DNA from: Microbacterium pumilum
GTDB lineage: Bacteria; Actinomycetota; Actinomycetes; Actinomycetales; Microbacteriaceae
Assembly (NCBI RefSeq): GCF_039530225.1
Contig: NZ_BAAAOH010000001.1
Coordinates: forward strand, 1,116,001 to 1,180,000
DNA: 64,000 nt
Direction: 5' to 3'
Shown here: piece after piece, positions 47,254 to 55,498 of the stretch
How positions within the stretch are numbered: position 1 is the stretch's first letter
Layout of the letters: every line of letters starts with the position of its first letter
Position numbers and translations under genes: made by a program
The notes under the pieces: model-generated
What the model was told of the DNA's origin: nothing
Seen by the model: the letters and a program-made list of their open reading frames with translations, nothing else
Databases searched by the model: none

Positions 47254-47281
47254 TCCGTAACGGACAGAACAGGATGCGGTG

Positions 47282-47536
47282 ATGATTGATCGCGCGGATG
47301 CCGAGGCGGTGATCTATCGCGTCGCGGTCTCCGCGTTCGCCTATTACCCCGACAAAGCCACGAAGGAACCCGGCTACACAGTCGATGAGGACGTGGAGTG
47401 GAGCCTGGAGCCAGTCTCCGCGCTTGACTCGGCACAGACGGCGGAGCTCGAGGACCGCATCCGCGAAGCGATCACAAGCCTCGCGTGCGACCGACAGGGC
47501 TTTATCCAGTACGTCCTGGGGCTCGCGGACGCCTAA
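47282..47536 (+). CDS. Small acidic island protein of unknown function
   Basis: An 84-residue acidic protein (IDRADAEAVIYRVAVSAFAYYP... to YVLGLADA), predicted alpha/beta. A GTG three bases upstream in the same frame is an alternative start. It follows the Arg-rich gene by 28 bases on the same strand, possibly in one operon. No family recognised. Confidence 0.6.
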   Translation: MIDRADAEAVIYRVAVSAFAYYPDKATKEPGYTVDEDVEWSLEPVSALDSAQTAELEDRIREAITSLACDRQGFIQYVLGLADA

Positions 47537-47570
47537 CCCAGCACCGCCTGCCGATTGGGGCGGGTGGCGC

Positions 47571-48113
47571 TCACAGCAGAGCGCGGCGGACGGCGCTCGC
47601 GCTCACCCCCAGCTCATGCCCGATGTCCGCGAAGGATCGCCCTCGCTCGCGCAACTCGTGCGCGAGCGCGACGCGCTCAGGCGTCATCACCGATGGGCGG
47701 CCGGGACGCTTGCCAGAGGCTGCGGCATCCGCCATTCCCTTCCTCGTGCGCAGACCGAGCAACTCTCGCCTGAGCGAATCCAGCGCCGGCAATACGTCGG
47801 TCGATGCAACCTGCCCACTCGCGGTGCTCAACGCAGGTTCCGAAAGTGACCGGTACAGGATGCCTCGTCGACTCAGTTCAGCCACTGTGCTGACGAACTG
47901 CGTCAGAGTGGGAGATAGTCGCGCGCTGCTCGACACGACGAGTTCGTCTCCTGGGACGAGCGATCCGATACAGACTGCCAGCATCTCCTGCGCTGCAACC
48001 CCTGGCGCTTCGAGGTAGATGTCGATCGGCCCGATGCTGCGCAGATGCTCGGCATCGGCGTTGGTGTCGTCGGACGCTCCGATCGGCCTCGTGTACCCCA
48101 CAACACGAGTCAC
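47571..48113 (-). CDS. Resolvase-like protein lacking the canonical catalytic serine
   Basis: A 180-residue protein with the layout of a serine recombinase N-terminal domain (VVGYTRPIGASDDTNADAEHLRSIG, LVPGDELVVSSSARLSPTLTQFVSTVAELSRRGI) and a C-terminal HTH_7 (RPSVMTPERVALAHELRERGRSFADIGHELGVSASAVRRALL). In active enzymes the first strand continues YxRVS with the nucleophile Ser; here it reads YTRPIGAS, and the Arg-containing DRLxR loop reads SARLS. It may be catalytically dead and act as a regulator. Its start overlaps the zeta-toxin stop (GTGA). Confidence 0.72.
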   Translation of the reverse strand: MTRVVGYTRPIGASDDTNADAEHLRSIGPIDIYLEAPGVAAQEMLAVCIGSLVPGDELVVSSSARLSPTLTQFVSTVAELSRRGILYRSLSEPALSTASGQVASTDVLPALDSLRRELLGLRTRKGMADAAASGKRPGRPSVMTPERVALAHELRERGRSFADIGHELGVSASAVRRALL

Positions 48114-49105
48114 AACGACGGTCCTCCACGAGTCGGCGCCGGCGGAGTGATGATCGGGGCGGCCGGGTCGAACCTGGGCTCTTCACGGGGGAGCGCGCGC
48201 CGCAAGGAGGCCAGGTCGGCAGAGAGGCGGGCTCGTTGCTGCGTGCTGAAGGTCGAGTTGCGACCGGTTCCCACCAACGGCAGAACCTCACCGAGGGCGA
48301 GCTCGTGCAGCTCGATCAGGACCTCAGTGACGGGCGGTGCGAGCTCCCGAGTGGCCGTCGCGAAGTCCATCACGCGTCGAAGCTCTCCGAACCACTCCGC
48401 AGCCGCGATGCTGCGGATCGGTGCCCGCTGTGCTGCTTCCAGTGCGGCGGTCGCGCCGGCAAATCCGTCGTCACTTTTCGCGTCAAAGAGGACGGATCCG
48501 TCCCGGCTTACGATCGACAGACGATCCACAGGTGTAGCCGCTTCAGCCTCGCGAACAAGCACTTGGGTTCCAGCCCAGCCCTGGTTGTGTGTGGCCCGAT
48601 CGGTGAACCTCGCAGGCATGCCGACGCGTCGAGCATTGAAGTAGCGAGATGCGGTGGACAGCAGGCTCTCGGATCGTCGGGCAGCCACGACCACGATCCG
48701 CGTCGCGAAGCCGGCGACGGCGAAGCCTTCCGCCGTTGCGAACGCCGCGGAGGGGGTACGGACGCTCAGCTCGAGCACCAAGGATCGCTTCGAGGTCCGC
48801 GCAAAGGCGAGGCTTTCAGTGATCCAGTCAGCGACCAGCGGAGCCATTGCACTTGGCGCGTCAAGGGGACTCCGCCGCGCGAGCCGAAGGAAGTCAGGGT
48901 GAAATGCTGCGAGGTCATCGGCGCTGATGACCGCACCGCTTGGGTCGTCGGGGTCGAGGAGAGACCGCACGGAAAGACTCTTGCCAGCGCCGGGCTGGCC
49001 GACGACCAACGTGAGCGATGGCTGCGTGGAGGCTCGCGACCCGCCAAACACGAGCGGAAGGATGCCGTGGGGCTCCGCGCCGGGGTCAGCCACGAGCCGT
49101 CTCAC
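48110..49105 (-). CDS. Zeta-toxin family kinase
   Basis: A 331-residue protein of the zeta/PezT family, which phosphorylates UDP-N-acetylglucosamine and blocks cell-wall synthesis. Walker A GQPGAGKS is at residues 36-43, followed by VISADDLAAFHPDFLRLA (substrate-binding Asp and HP) and the LVLELSVRTP strand. About 120 extra C-terminal residues include a Pro-rich tail. Its start lies 20 bases inside the small upstream gene, the usual coupling of antitoxin and toxin. Zeta toxins often accompany actinobacterial relaxase genes and may stabilise the island. Confidence 0.85.
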   Translation of the reverse strand: MRRLVADPGAEPHGILPLVFGGSRASTQPSLTLVVGQPGAGKSLSVRSLLDPDDPSGAVISADDLAAFHPDFLRLARRSPLDAPSAMAPLVADWITESLAFARTSKRSLVLELSVRTPSAAFATAEGFAVAGFATRIVVVAARRSESLLSTASRYFNARRVGMPARFTDRATHNQGWAGTQVLVREAEAATPVDRLSIVSRDGSVLFDAKSDDGFAGATAALEAAQRAPIRSIAAAEWFGELRRVMDFATATRELAPPVTEVLIELHELALGEVLPLVGTGRNSTFSTQQRARLSADLASLRRALPREEPRFDPAAPIITPPAPTRGGPSL

Positions 49106-49334
49106 GAGCGCGTTGCAGCAGGTCCGCCGTCATTTGCTTCACTGCCGCGCGATCGTGCCCGTCGACGGCGAATACGGTCTCGCGGATTTCGGCGATCTGA
49201 GCCTGGGTCGAGGCGCCTGCATCGCCTTCTCTGCCTGAGGAGGCGATCAGTGCGATGAGAAAGTTCGCGGCGTCGCACAGGGCGTCAAACGCCGCGACGT
49301 CTCCCATTCGCCACGATGAGCTGTCTGGACCCAT
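49086..49334 (-). CDS. Putative antitoxin for the zeta toxin
   Basis: An 82-residue, mostly helical protein (FDALCDAANFLIALIASSG and AAVKQMTADLLQRARETA) located directly before and overlapping the zeta toxin by 20 bases. It is the size of epsilon antitoxins but shows no clear similarity to them, so the antitoxin role rests on context alone. GGAGG just before the ATG gives a strong start. Confidence 0.6.
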   Translation of the reverse strand: MGPDSSSWRMGDVAAFDALCDAANFLIALIASSGREGDAGASTQAQIAEIRETVFAVDGHDRAAVKQMTADLLQRARETARG

Positions 49335-49613
49335 GCTCCTCCGATCGCGGTCAGTCTACGGTTCCAAAAGGATTGGCGCGGTGTTTCGGCGCGAGGTCTG
49401 ATCCGATCGAGCTCATACACATGACCCCTCAGCAGAGGCCCCACGCCCTGTATGCCCACCCCAACCAGATCGACCGAGTCCTCGAACGCCAGCCCTGCAG
49501 ACAACTACCTGACCGCTGAACTTCGCCACACCTTCCCAAAACCAAAGCGACGCACGCAGGCACTTTCTGTGAATCCATGTTGTAATTAAGCAAAAAAGGG
49601 TACGATCACGGTT
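49335..49613. promoter_or_regulatory. Divergent spacer with relaxase promoter and probable oriT
   Basis: A 279-base spacer between the divergent antitoxin and relaxase genes. TTGTAA (49,580-49,585) and TACGAT (49,601-49,606) with 15 bases between resemble a promoter whose start point would coincide with the relaxase ATG at 49,614, suggesting a leaderless transcript. The nick site for a MobF relaxase is expected upstream of its own gene, so oriT is most likely here, but I could not identify the nick sequence. Confidence 0.4.
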
Positions 49614-52600
49614 ATGCGAGGCGGTCTGGAGCGTTGGAAGAGAGGGATTGAGTCGCACGGGGTGCGTGCCGCCATTGCCTACGCGCTGGACGGAAACTGT
49701 GATGCGGCAATTCGGGTGTCGCGAGGGGTAGACGCGCTCGCCGAGTACAGCGCGGTGGCGTCGGGTGGCGTCAGGCGCTTCGTCGTCGACCACGGCCGCG
49801 TTGAATCCGACCTGCTCAACCGGAATCAACTGTGCAGCTGGGTCGACGGGCGGGATCCGTTCACCGGGGTGAGACGCGGTCGAGAGCTCGGATCTCAGGA
49901 CGCCGACCTTCTGCTCGACGGCACGATCAACGCGCCCAAGTCATTCAGTGTTGCCGCGCTCTTACATCCGGAGCTTGCCGACGAGTTCGAGGCCCTGCAA
50001 GATCGCCTTCGCAACCGGATCATGGAGACATGGCAGCGGGAGCTGAACGCTCGCAGAGGAGCCGGTGGCAGAGTCCGTGAAGCGTTGCAGCGCGTCGAGG
50101 TGGTCGAGTTGCAGCACCGTCGATCACGCGCTCTCGACCCTCACGTGCATCGACACCTTTGGCTGAACGTGAAGGTGCTCGGCGAGGACGGGCAGTGGTC
50201 GAACGTCGACTCACGGGTGGCAATGAAGATGCACACACTTATCAATGCGGAGGGGGAACTAGCTTCGCGGACCGACCCGAGGTGGATAGCCGCGCTCGAG
50301 AGATACGGATACACCCTCGATAGCGCAGGGGAGATCGCTGAGATCGCACAGGCAGTGCGACCACTTTCTCGCCGTTCAAACCAGATCGAGGCGAACCGGG
50401 CTGTGATGCTCGCCGAGTGGCGAGACGCGCACCCAGGACAGGAACCCGACCGCGACATCCAGCGACAGATCGATCGGCTGGCGTGGGCGAAGGATCGGCC
50501 TCGCAAGCCGAGGGACCTAGATGAGGCGGACTGGGAGGAGCTGATCCGTGACGAGATCTCGGGGATTGATCCGCTCCTGATTGAGCCGCGGAGCCCCGTC
50601 CACAGCTTGTCGGTTCCGCTGAGCCAGCTCGACCTGGATCTCCTCGCCGCAAAGGCGATTGTTGAAGCAGACGGTCGCTCGGCTTCATGCGGCGGGCGCT
50701 TCGGCGCATTCGACCTACGGGCAGGGGCCCTACGTGCCGTCGCTGGATCGGGTGTTGTTGCAGAGCGCGAAAGGCTGCAGGAAACCATCGACGAGATCGT
50801 GCGGCGTGCTCTTACGCACACCGTCGATCTCCTGGACGAGGATGGGCCGCGCCCGGATCACATCAAGGGCTACATGGCCGCTGCAACAGCATCGCTGAAG
50901 GTGGACCTCGCGGCGCGCTTCGATCGCCTCAATGTCGCCGGCGCTGTGCTCTCGGAGGACGCGATGCAGTTGGTTGCCCAGTCCGTGCTCAATACGGAGG
51001 TCGACCTCCACTCCGGTCAGGCTCAGGCTGCTGGAGCGATCGCGGGCACCGATCGATTGGTGACGATTACCGGCCCTGCGGGCACGGGCAAGACGACGAT
51101 GCTCCGAGTCGCCAAGCATGCGTTGCTTTTGCAGGGCCGGCGCACCATAGTCGTGGCTCCAACCAAGAAGGCGGCATCGGTGGCGAGCCGCGAGATCGGC
51201 ACGGCAGCATCCAGCCTGCATGCACTGCTCGCGGATCACGGATGGCGATGGAGCCGCGACGCCGCCGGCGCCGAGACGTGGTCACGCCTCGAGCCGGGCG
51301 CCGTCGATCCGCAGACTGGGACCACGTACGACGGACCTCGGCGATACCCGATCGCCCCCGATGATCGCATCGTCGTTGACGAGGCCGGCATGGTCGATCT
51401 GCACACCGCGAACGCGCTCGCGACTCTTGCGGAGGAGACCGGTGCCGGCATCGCGATGGTTGGCGACCATCTGCAGGCGATGCCGGTTGGTCACTCGGGG
51501 GCGATGGCGTGCATGACGCGGCGGAGCGGCAGAATTGTCGAGTTGACTGCCGTCCATCGATTCACCGATCCGGGCTACGCCGAGCTGACGCTTCGTCTGC
51601 GAGAGCCGGGTTCGCAGAGCGCGGCCCTCGAGGTTGCCGGTGCGCTCGCGGCGCGGGGTCTCATCCGGCGCGTGAATGATGCAGGCGACGCACGCGATTT
51701 CATGGTCGGGTCCTACTTCCACTTCGCCGGGATGCATAAGCGCGTTGCGCTGGTCACCAGCACCAATGACGAGGCCGACTTGATCAACGAAGCGATACAG
51801 CAGGGCCGGCTTGAGCTGGGGCAACTCGGCCTCCATCGAATCGCTGTCGGCAAGAGAGAGCAAAGGATCCTCGAGGGGGACATCGTCCAGACCCGTCGAA
51901 ACGATCGAAAGGCGGATGTCGAGAATCGGGCGGTCTGGGTCGTCCGCCGAATTCGCCCAGACGCTGTCGAACTTTCGGCGATCTCGGACAGCGCCGACAC
52001 TCGCCTCGTCTCGGCCGAGTACGTGGCGGAGCATGTCCATCTCGCTTATGCGTCGACTGTGCACGGGATCCAAGGCGAGACCATGGACGCATCGGTCGTT
52101 GGGCCCGGCGTTGACGCGTCGGGGCTGTATGTCGGGATGACTCGTGGCCGCTCGCACAACGAGGCCCTGGCCATTGCACGATCGGACGATGAGGCCGTCT
52201 CTGCCGTTGCTGATTGCATGATGCGCGGGCTTCCCGAGGTCACGATTGACGACTCTCGACGAGCTGCGCGGGTCGAACTCGGTCGAGCAGCACGAGAAGC
52301 GCAGCCTGCCGAGCACACCATTGCCCGCTGGAATGACCTTCGAGCGCGGCCTCTGGGCGCGACAATCAACATCGAGTCCCTGCGAGACGCGAGTCACGCT
52401 CGCTTGGCCGTCGCACGCGATCGCGCAATCGAACTTAACTCGTGGATCGCGAGCGCGAGCCGCGTACTTGGAAAGTTCGCTGTGCTGACGACCTCGATGG
52501 ATTCGATCGATCACGCTCGCAGGAAAGTGGTGAGCGCGCCAGCAGCTGACGAAGTCAACGCATACGCGCTGCAATCGCGAGTCGATGGTCGGGCAGCAGA

Positions 52601-52787
52601 ACTTCGCGAAGTCCTGTTGATGGCGAGTGAGGAACAGGCGTTTCTCGAACGCGTGGACGCCGAGATCGCTCTGCGCGCCACACTAGGAAGCGCCCAGCTC
52701 GAGCGCGAGAGGGCAGAGCGTGAGGCCGCTGAGTTGCAGTCCGTGGCGACTGCGGGCACGCCCGGCGGGCCCACTTGGGCGCGCTGA
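49614..52787 (+). CDS. MobF-family relaxase-helicase (TraA/TrwC-like)
   Basis: A 1057-residue conjugative relaxase. The N-terminal relaxase domain has NAPKSFSVAALL near residue 106 and the metal-binding three-His motif DPHVHRHLWLN with His 177, 179 and 181. The C-terminal half is a RecD/TraI-like helicase: GPAGTGKT at 487-494, VVDEAGMVD near 587, and a SxVHGIQGETMD motif near 818. The usual double-Tyr near the N-terminus is not obvious; YS near residue 45 is a candidate nucleophile. This type nicks oriT and unwinds the transferred strand. No RBS is seen before ATG 49614. Confidence 0.9.
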   Translation: MRGGLERWKRGIESHGVRAAIAYALDGNCDAAIRVSRGVDALAEYSAVASGGVRRFVVDHGRVESDLLNRNQLCSWVDGRDPFTGVRRGRELGSQDADLLLDGTINAPKSFSVAALLHPELADEFEALQDRLRNRIMETWQRELNARRGAGGRVREALQRVEVVELQHRRSRALDPHVHRHLWLNVKVLGEDGQWSNVDSRVAMKMHTLINAEGELASRTDPRWIAALERYGYTLDSAGEIAEIAQAVRPLSRRSNQIEANRAVMLAEWRDAHPGQEPDRDIQRQIDRLAWAKDRPRKPRDLDEADWEELIRDEISGIDPLLIEPRSPVHSLSVPLSQLDLDLLAAKAIVEADGRSASCGGRFGAFDLRAGALRAVAGSGVVAERERLQETIDEIVRRALTHTVDLLDEDGPRPDHIKGYMAAATASLKVDLAARFDRLNVAGAVLSEDAMQLVAQSVLNTEVDLHSGQAQAAGAIAGTDRLVTITGPAGTGKTTMLRVAKHALLLQGRRTIVVAPTKKAASVASREIGTAASSLHALLADHGWRWSRDAAGAETWSRLEPGAVDPQTGTTYDGPRRYPIAPDDRIVVDEAGMVDLHTANALATLAEETGAGIAMVGDHLQAMPVGHSGAMACMTRRSGRIVELTAVHRFTDPGYAELTLRLREPGSQSAALEVAGALAARGLIRRVNDAGDARDFMVGSYFHFAGMHKRVALVTSTNDEADLINEAIQQGRLELGQLGLHRIAVGKREQRILEGDIVQTRRNDRKADVENRAVWVVRRIRPDAVELSAISDSADTRLVSAEYVAEHVHLAYASTVHGIQGETMDASVVGPGVDASGLYVGMTRGRSHNEALAIARSDDEAVSAVADCMMRGLPEVTIDDSRRAARVELGRAAREAQPAEHTIARWNDLRARPLGATINIESLRDASHARLAVARDRAIELNSWIASASRVLGKFAVLTTSMDSIDHARRKVVSAPAADEVNAYALQSRVDGRAAELREVLLMASEEQAFLERVDAEIALRATLGSAQLERERAEREAAELQSVATAGTPGGPTWAR

Positions 52788-52906
52788 ATACCCAACACGA
52801 AGTCAGCGCACTTGGCCTCGGCTCATCGTCCGTCGAGCAGTGTCGGCTATCCGTACCCGCCCACTGGCTGTGCCGCGGGATGTCATCGACTTGCGCGTGC
52901 TATCCG

Positions 52907-53903
52907 CTAAGTGTGATGTCCAGGCAGGTTGTTGAGTCTGCTGATGGGTGGCGCGCCGATGGCGGTGTGGAGCCTGTGCTGATTGTAGAAGTGCAGCCAG
53001 CCAGGGAGTGCGGCTCGGCGTTCGGTCTCTGAGGCGTAAACCGCGCATAGGCCCAGCCGTCGGCGAGGGTGCGGTGGAACCGCTCGATCTTCCCGTTCGT
53101 CTGAGGCCGATAGGGACGGGGGTGTTTGGGCGTGATGCCGAGGTCGATGCACGTGTCGCGCCAGGCGTGAGACTTGTAGGCGGAACCGTTGTCGGAGAGG
53201 ACTCGTTCGACGCTGACGCCTCGGTCGGCGAACCATGCGACGGCTCGGCGGAGCACTCCGATCGCGGTTGCCGCGGTCTCGTTTGCGCAGATCTCGACGT
53301 AGGCCACGCGGGAGGGATCATCGATGACGGTATGCAGGAACGCGGTGCCCACCAGCGGGTGGCGCGCCCCAGAGCGTGGCGTGCCGGTGCGTGCCACGGT
53401 CGCGGAGCGGTTCCGGTCTCCTTGTTGGCTGCCGACGTAGCGCCATCCGCCAGCGTCGGGAATGTTGCCGAACTTCGTCACGTCGACGCGGATCAACGAC
53501 CCGGGATGGTCGTGTTCGTAGCGTCGGATCGGCTCGCCGGTTACCCGGTCGATGCGGCTCAGCCGGTTGATCCGGCACCGCACGAGCACCGCGTGCACGG
53601 TCGACGCCGGCAGGCCGAGCTCGCCCGCGATCTGCGCCGGACCGAGCCTGCGGCGCCACCGCAGTCGCACGATCTGCCGCACCACCCGCGGAGCGGTCTT
53701 CGCCGGCATCAACCGTGGCCGGCTGGATCAGTCGATCATCCCCGGCGGGCCTTCGGTCCGTAACCGCGCCGCCCACTTCCGGGCGGTCACTGGCGAGACC
53801 ATGAACATCTTCGCTGCAGCAGACGGCGGCCACCCATCGTCGACGATGAGCATCGCCAACCTCAAACGAGCGCGCGGCGTCAGCGCGGATTACCGTGGGA
53901 CAC
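52907..53903 (-). pseudogene. IS481-family transposase, broken by two frameshifts and a stop
   Basis: Similarity to IS481 transposases runs across the whole element on the minus strand but not in one frame. It begins with VSHGNPR, then needs a shift near 53,888 to continue LTPRARLRLAMLIVDDGWPP. A TGA at 53,728-53,730 replaces the usual Arg in IDRSSRP. The DDE core is intact in the frame from 53,712 (RVDVTKFGNIPD, SDNGSAYKSH, RPYRPQTNGKIERFHRTL). A one-base loss near 53,038-53,041 shifts the tail (YASETERRAALPGWLHFYN...PGHHT). The final stop lies in the flanking duplicated target. Confidence 0.9.
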
Positions 53904-54017
53904 GAAGGCCTCCTGAGTCGTGAAGCGGTTCCTTGAACAGCTCCACTTCACACCGGGAGGCCTTCGCCCGTCAGCAGGTCAACGGCGATCTACGAAACAA
54001 CGTCCCTGGACATCACA
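52912..54017. mobile_element. IS481-family insertion sequence with terminal repeats and 6-bp target duplication
   Basis: The element of 1106 bases has imperfect terminal inverted repeats that start TGTGATGTCCAGG on both sides (left end at 52,912, right end read inward from 54,017). It is flanked by the direct repeat GCTAAG at 52,906-52,911 and 54,018-54,023, the target duplication. It sits between the relaxase gene and a small membrane gene and interrupts no visible gene. Confidence 0.88.
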
Positions 54018-54030
54018 GCTAAGCGACCGG

Positions 54031-54279
54031 CTACCGACGCCCGGCGCGTCTCCACAAGACGATGGCCACCACCATGCTGGCGACGACGATTGCCACAGCA
54101 ACGACGATGAAGAGGATGTAGCGAGCCTCGGTCGCCGCGCTCTCGTACGGGAGGGAATCTGACCAGTCGAGCGAAAGCCTTACGAAGACGAGCGCAATCC
54201 CGACGCCTGCGAGGGCGAGGATGACAGCCACGACTCGCAGCACCACCCGCCGGTGTCGCGGACTCGACTCTCTGACCAC
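54031..54279 (-). CDS. Small two-helix membrane protein
   Basis: An 82-residue protein with two predicted transmembrane helices (about residues 14-34 and 52-75), a basic N-terminus and a Trp-Arg-Arg end. The GTG start is the only one before the first helix. No family recognised. It is downstream of the nuclease-like module on the same strand, 112 bases after its frameshift-extended end. Confidence 0.6.
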   Translation of the reverse strand: MVRESSPRHRRVVLRVVAVILALAGVGIALVFVRLSLDWSDSLPYESAATEARYILFIVVAVAIVVASMVVAIVLWRRAGRR

Positions 54280-54473
54280 GACGGCAACCTATCTCCCCAG
54301 CGTTCGCCGTACCATGCCGTTCCGACCCGCGCCGCGGCATCCAAAGTGACTCGATGAACGACCGGCCTCCCCGGCACCGGCGACCCAGGCTCACATGTCG
54401 TCTGTCATGCTCGACTCTTGGGCGGCATCCGGACTTGGCGGGCCCGCTTCATCGCGTTGCCTGAGAAGTTGCT

Positions 54474-55493
54474 CTAGCTGTTCGGCGTCGTCGAATAGAG
54501 GCGTCGATCCGAGCATCGGTTTCTTGACAGGCTTTGGCTTCGGCGCAGCGGCTTGGCCACCCGCGTGGCGATGGAGATGTGGATGTCTTCGCGGGACAGG
54601 CTCACACTCCCGCGGAGGACACGCCAGGAATTCCCGTCCTTCGAGGAGACGAGGCCGGCTACTTTGAGCAATTCCATCGCCCGGACCACATCGGCTGTCT
54701 TGCCATGGCCGTACTGACGCCGAAGGGCAGCAACAAGGTCGACGGTGGTTGTCTCAAGCACCTTGCCCCACTCCCGCTGAAGCGTCGGAAACACGCTGAC
54801 GACTAGCCGGGTGGCGAGGTAGAGAGCCGGGATCGGGTCGTTGCAGAAGGCAAACTGAACCTTATTGTCCGCAAAGAACTCTGGCCGGATCGTGAGCTGG
54901 TTGAACTCCATCGCGGTGAGAGTGGAGGAGCCGTGTGGGCGGAGATTCCCATTGAGTTTGGGGTCGGGCCAGGGTTGAAAGACGTATTCGCTGCTCTGTT
55001 GGGCGAACTGGATTAACACCGGGCGCTCGGTCGGCTTGTACCAGTGTTCGGCGTTGTCGAGTCGCTCGCTAAACACTCGCCGTGCGGCGTCTGCGCCGGT
55101 CTTTATTGGTGAGAGGAACATCACGTCGACGGCGCTGACTGGCACCGGCTTCCCCTCTGGCCCGGGGAGCGCTTGGAGCTGCGAGTAGTGGTGAAGCTGC
55201 TTGCAAAGTCCCTCGACCGATTTCTCGGCCAGCGCGATGTTCGCAATCTCGGCGACTAGCCCAGTCCCATCCTTGAACAGCACCGTGAAGTCAGGCGTTA
55301 CGGCTCGTACCTCGCCGTCCACGGTCACTTCGACGGTCGGGTATCTCTCGAAGTGAGCGACCACCGACGGCATCTCCTTCGTGCCGGTGAAGAACCAGTG
55401 GAACGCAGAGACGACGTCGACGCATCGGTCGTAGAGTTCGTATTCGCGCAGCTTCTCGGGGTCGGCCCGATGTGACGGCGGATCCTCTCCCAT
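54474..55493 (-). CDS. Putative PD-(D/E)xK-like nuclease with winged-helix end, frameshifted tail
   Basis: A 339-residue open frame. Near residues 64-105 it reads VTPDFTVLFKDGTGLVAEIANIALAEK then CKQLHHYSQLQ, the order Pro-Asp, strand, Glu and helix of PD-(D/E)xK nucleases, although the usual Lys after Glu is not in register. Residues about 248-295 (DLVAALRRQYGHGKTADVVRAMELLKVAGLVSSKDG) resemble a winged helix. After about residue 307 the frame is wrong: a one-base shift near 54,553 restores a better C-terminus that ends at 54,391. It starts five bases after the upstream gene stop. Function is inferred only. Confidence 0.6.
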   Translation of the reverse strand: MGEDPPSHRADPEKLREYELYDRCVDVVSAFHWFFTGTKEMPSVVAHFERYPTVEVTVDGEVRAVTPDFTVLFKDGTGLVAEIANIALAEKSVEGLCKQLHHYSQLQALPGPEGKPVPVSAVDVMFLSPIKTGADAARRVFSERLDNAEHWYKPTERPVLIQFAQQSSEYVFQPWPDPKLNGNLRPHGSSTLTAMEFNQLTIRPEFFADNKVQFAFCNDPIPALYLATRLVVSVFPTLQREWGKVLETTTVDLVAALRRQYGHGKTADVVRAMELLKVAGLVSSKDGNSWRVLRGSVSLSREDIHISIATRVAKPLRRSQSLSRNRCSDRRLYSTTPNS

Positions 55494-55498
55494 CGCTA

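Noticed and set aside
54395..54667. Plus-strand 90-residue frame
   Set aside because: Antisense to the frameshifted C-terminus of the nuclease-like gene, which has the more protein-like text.
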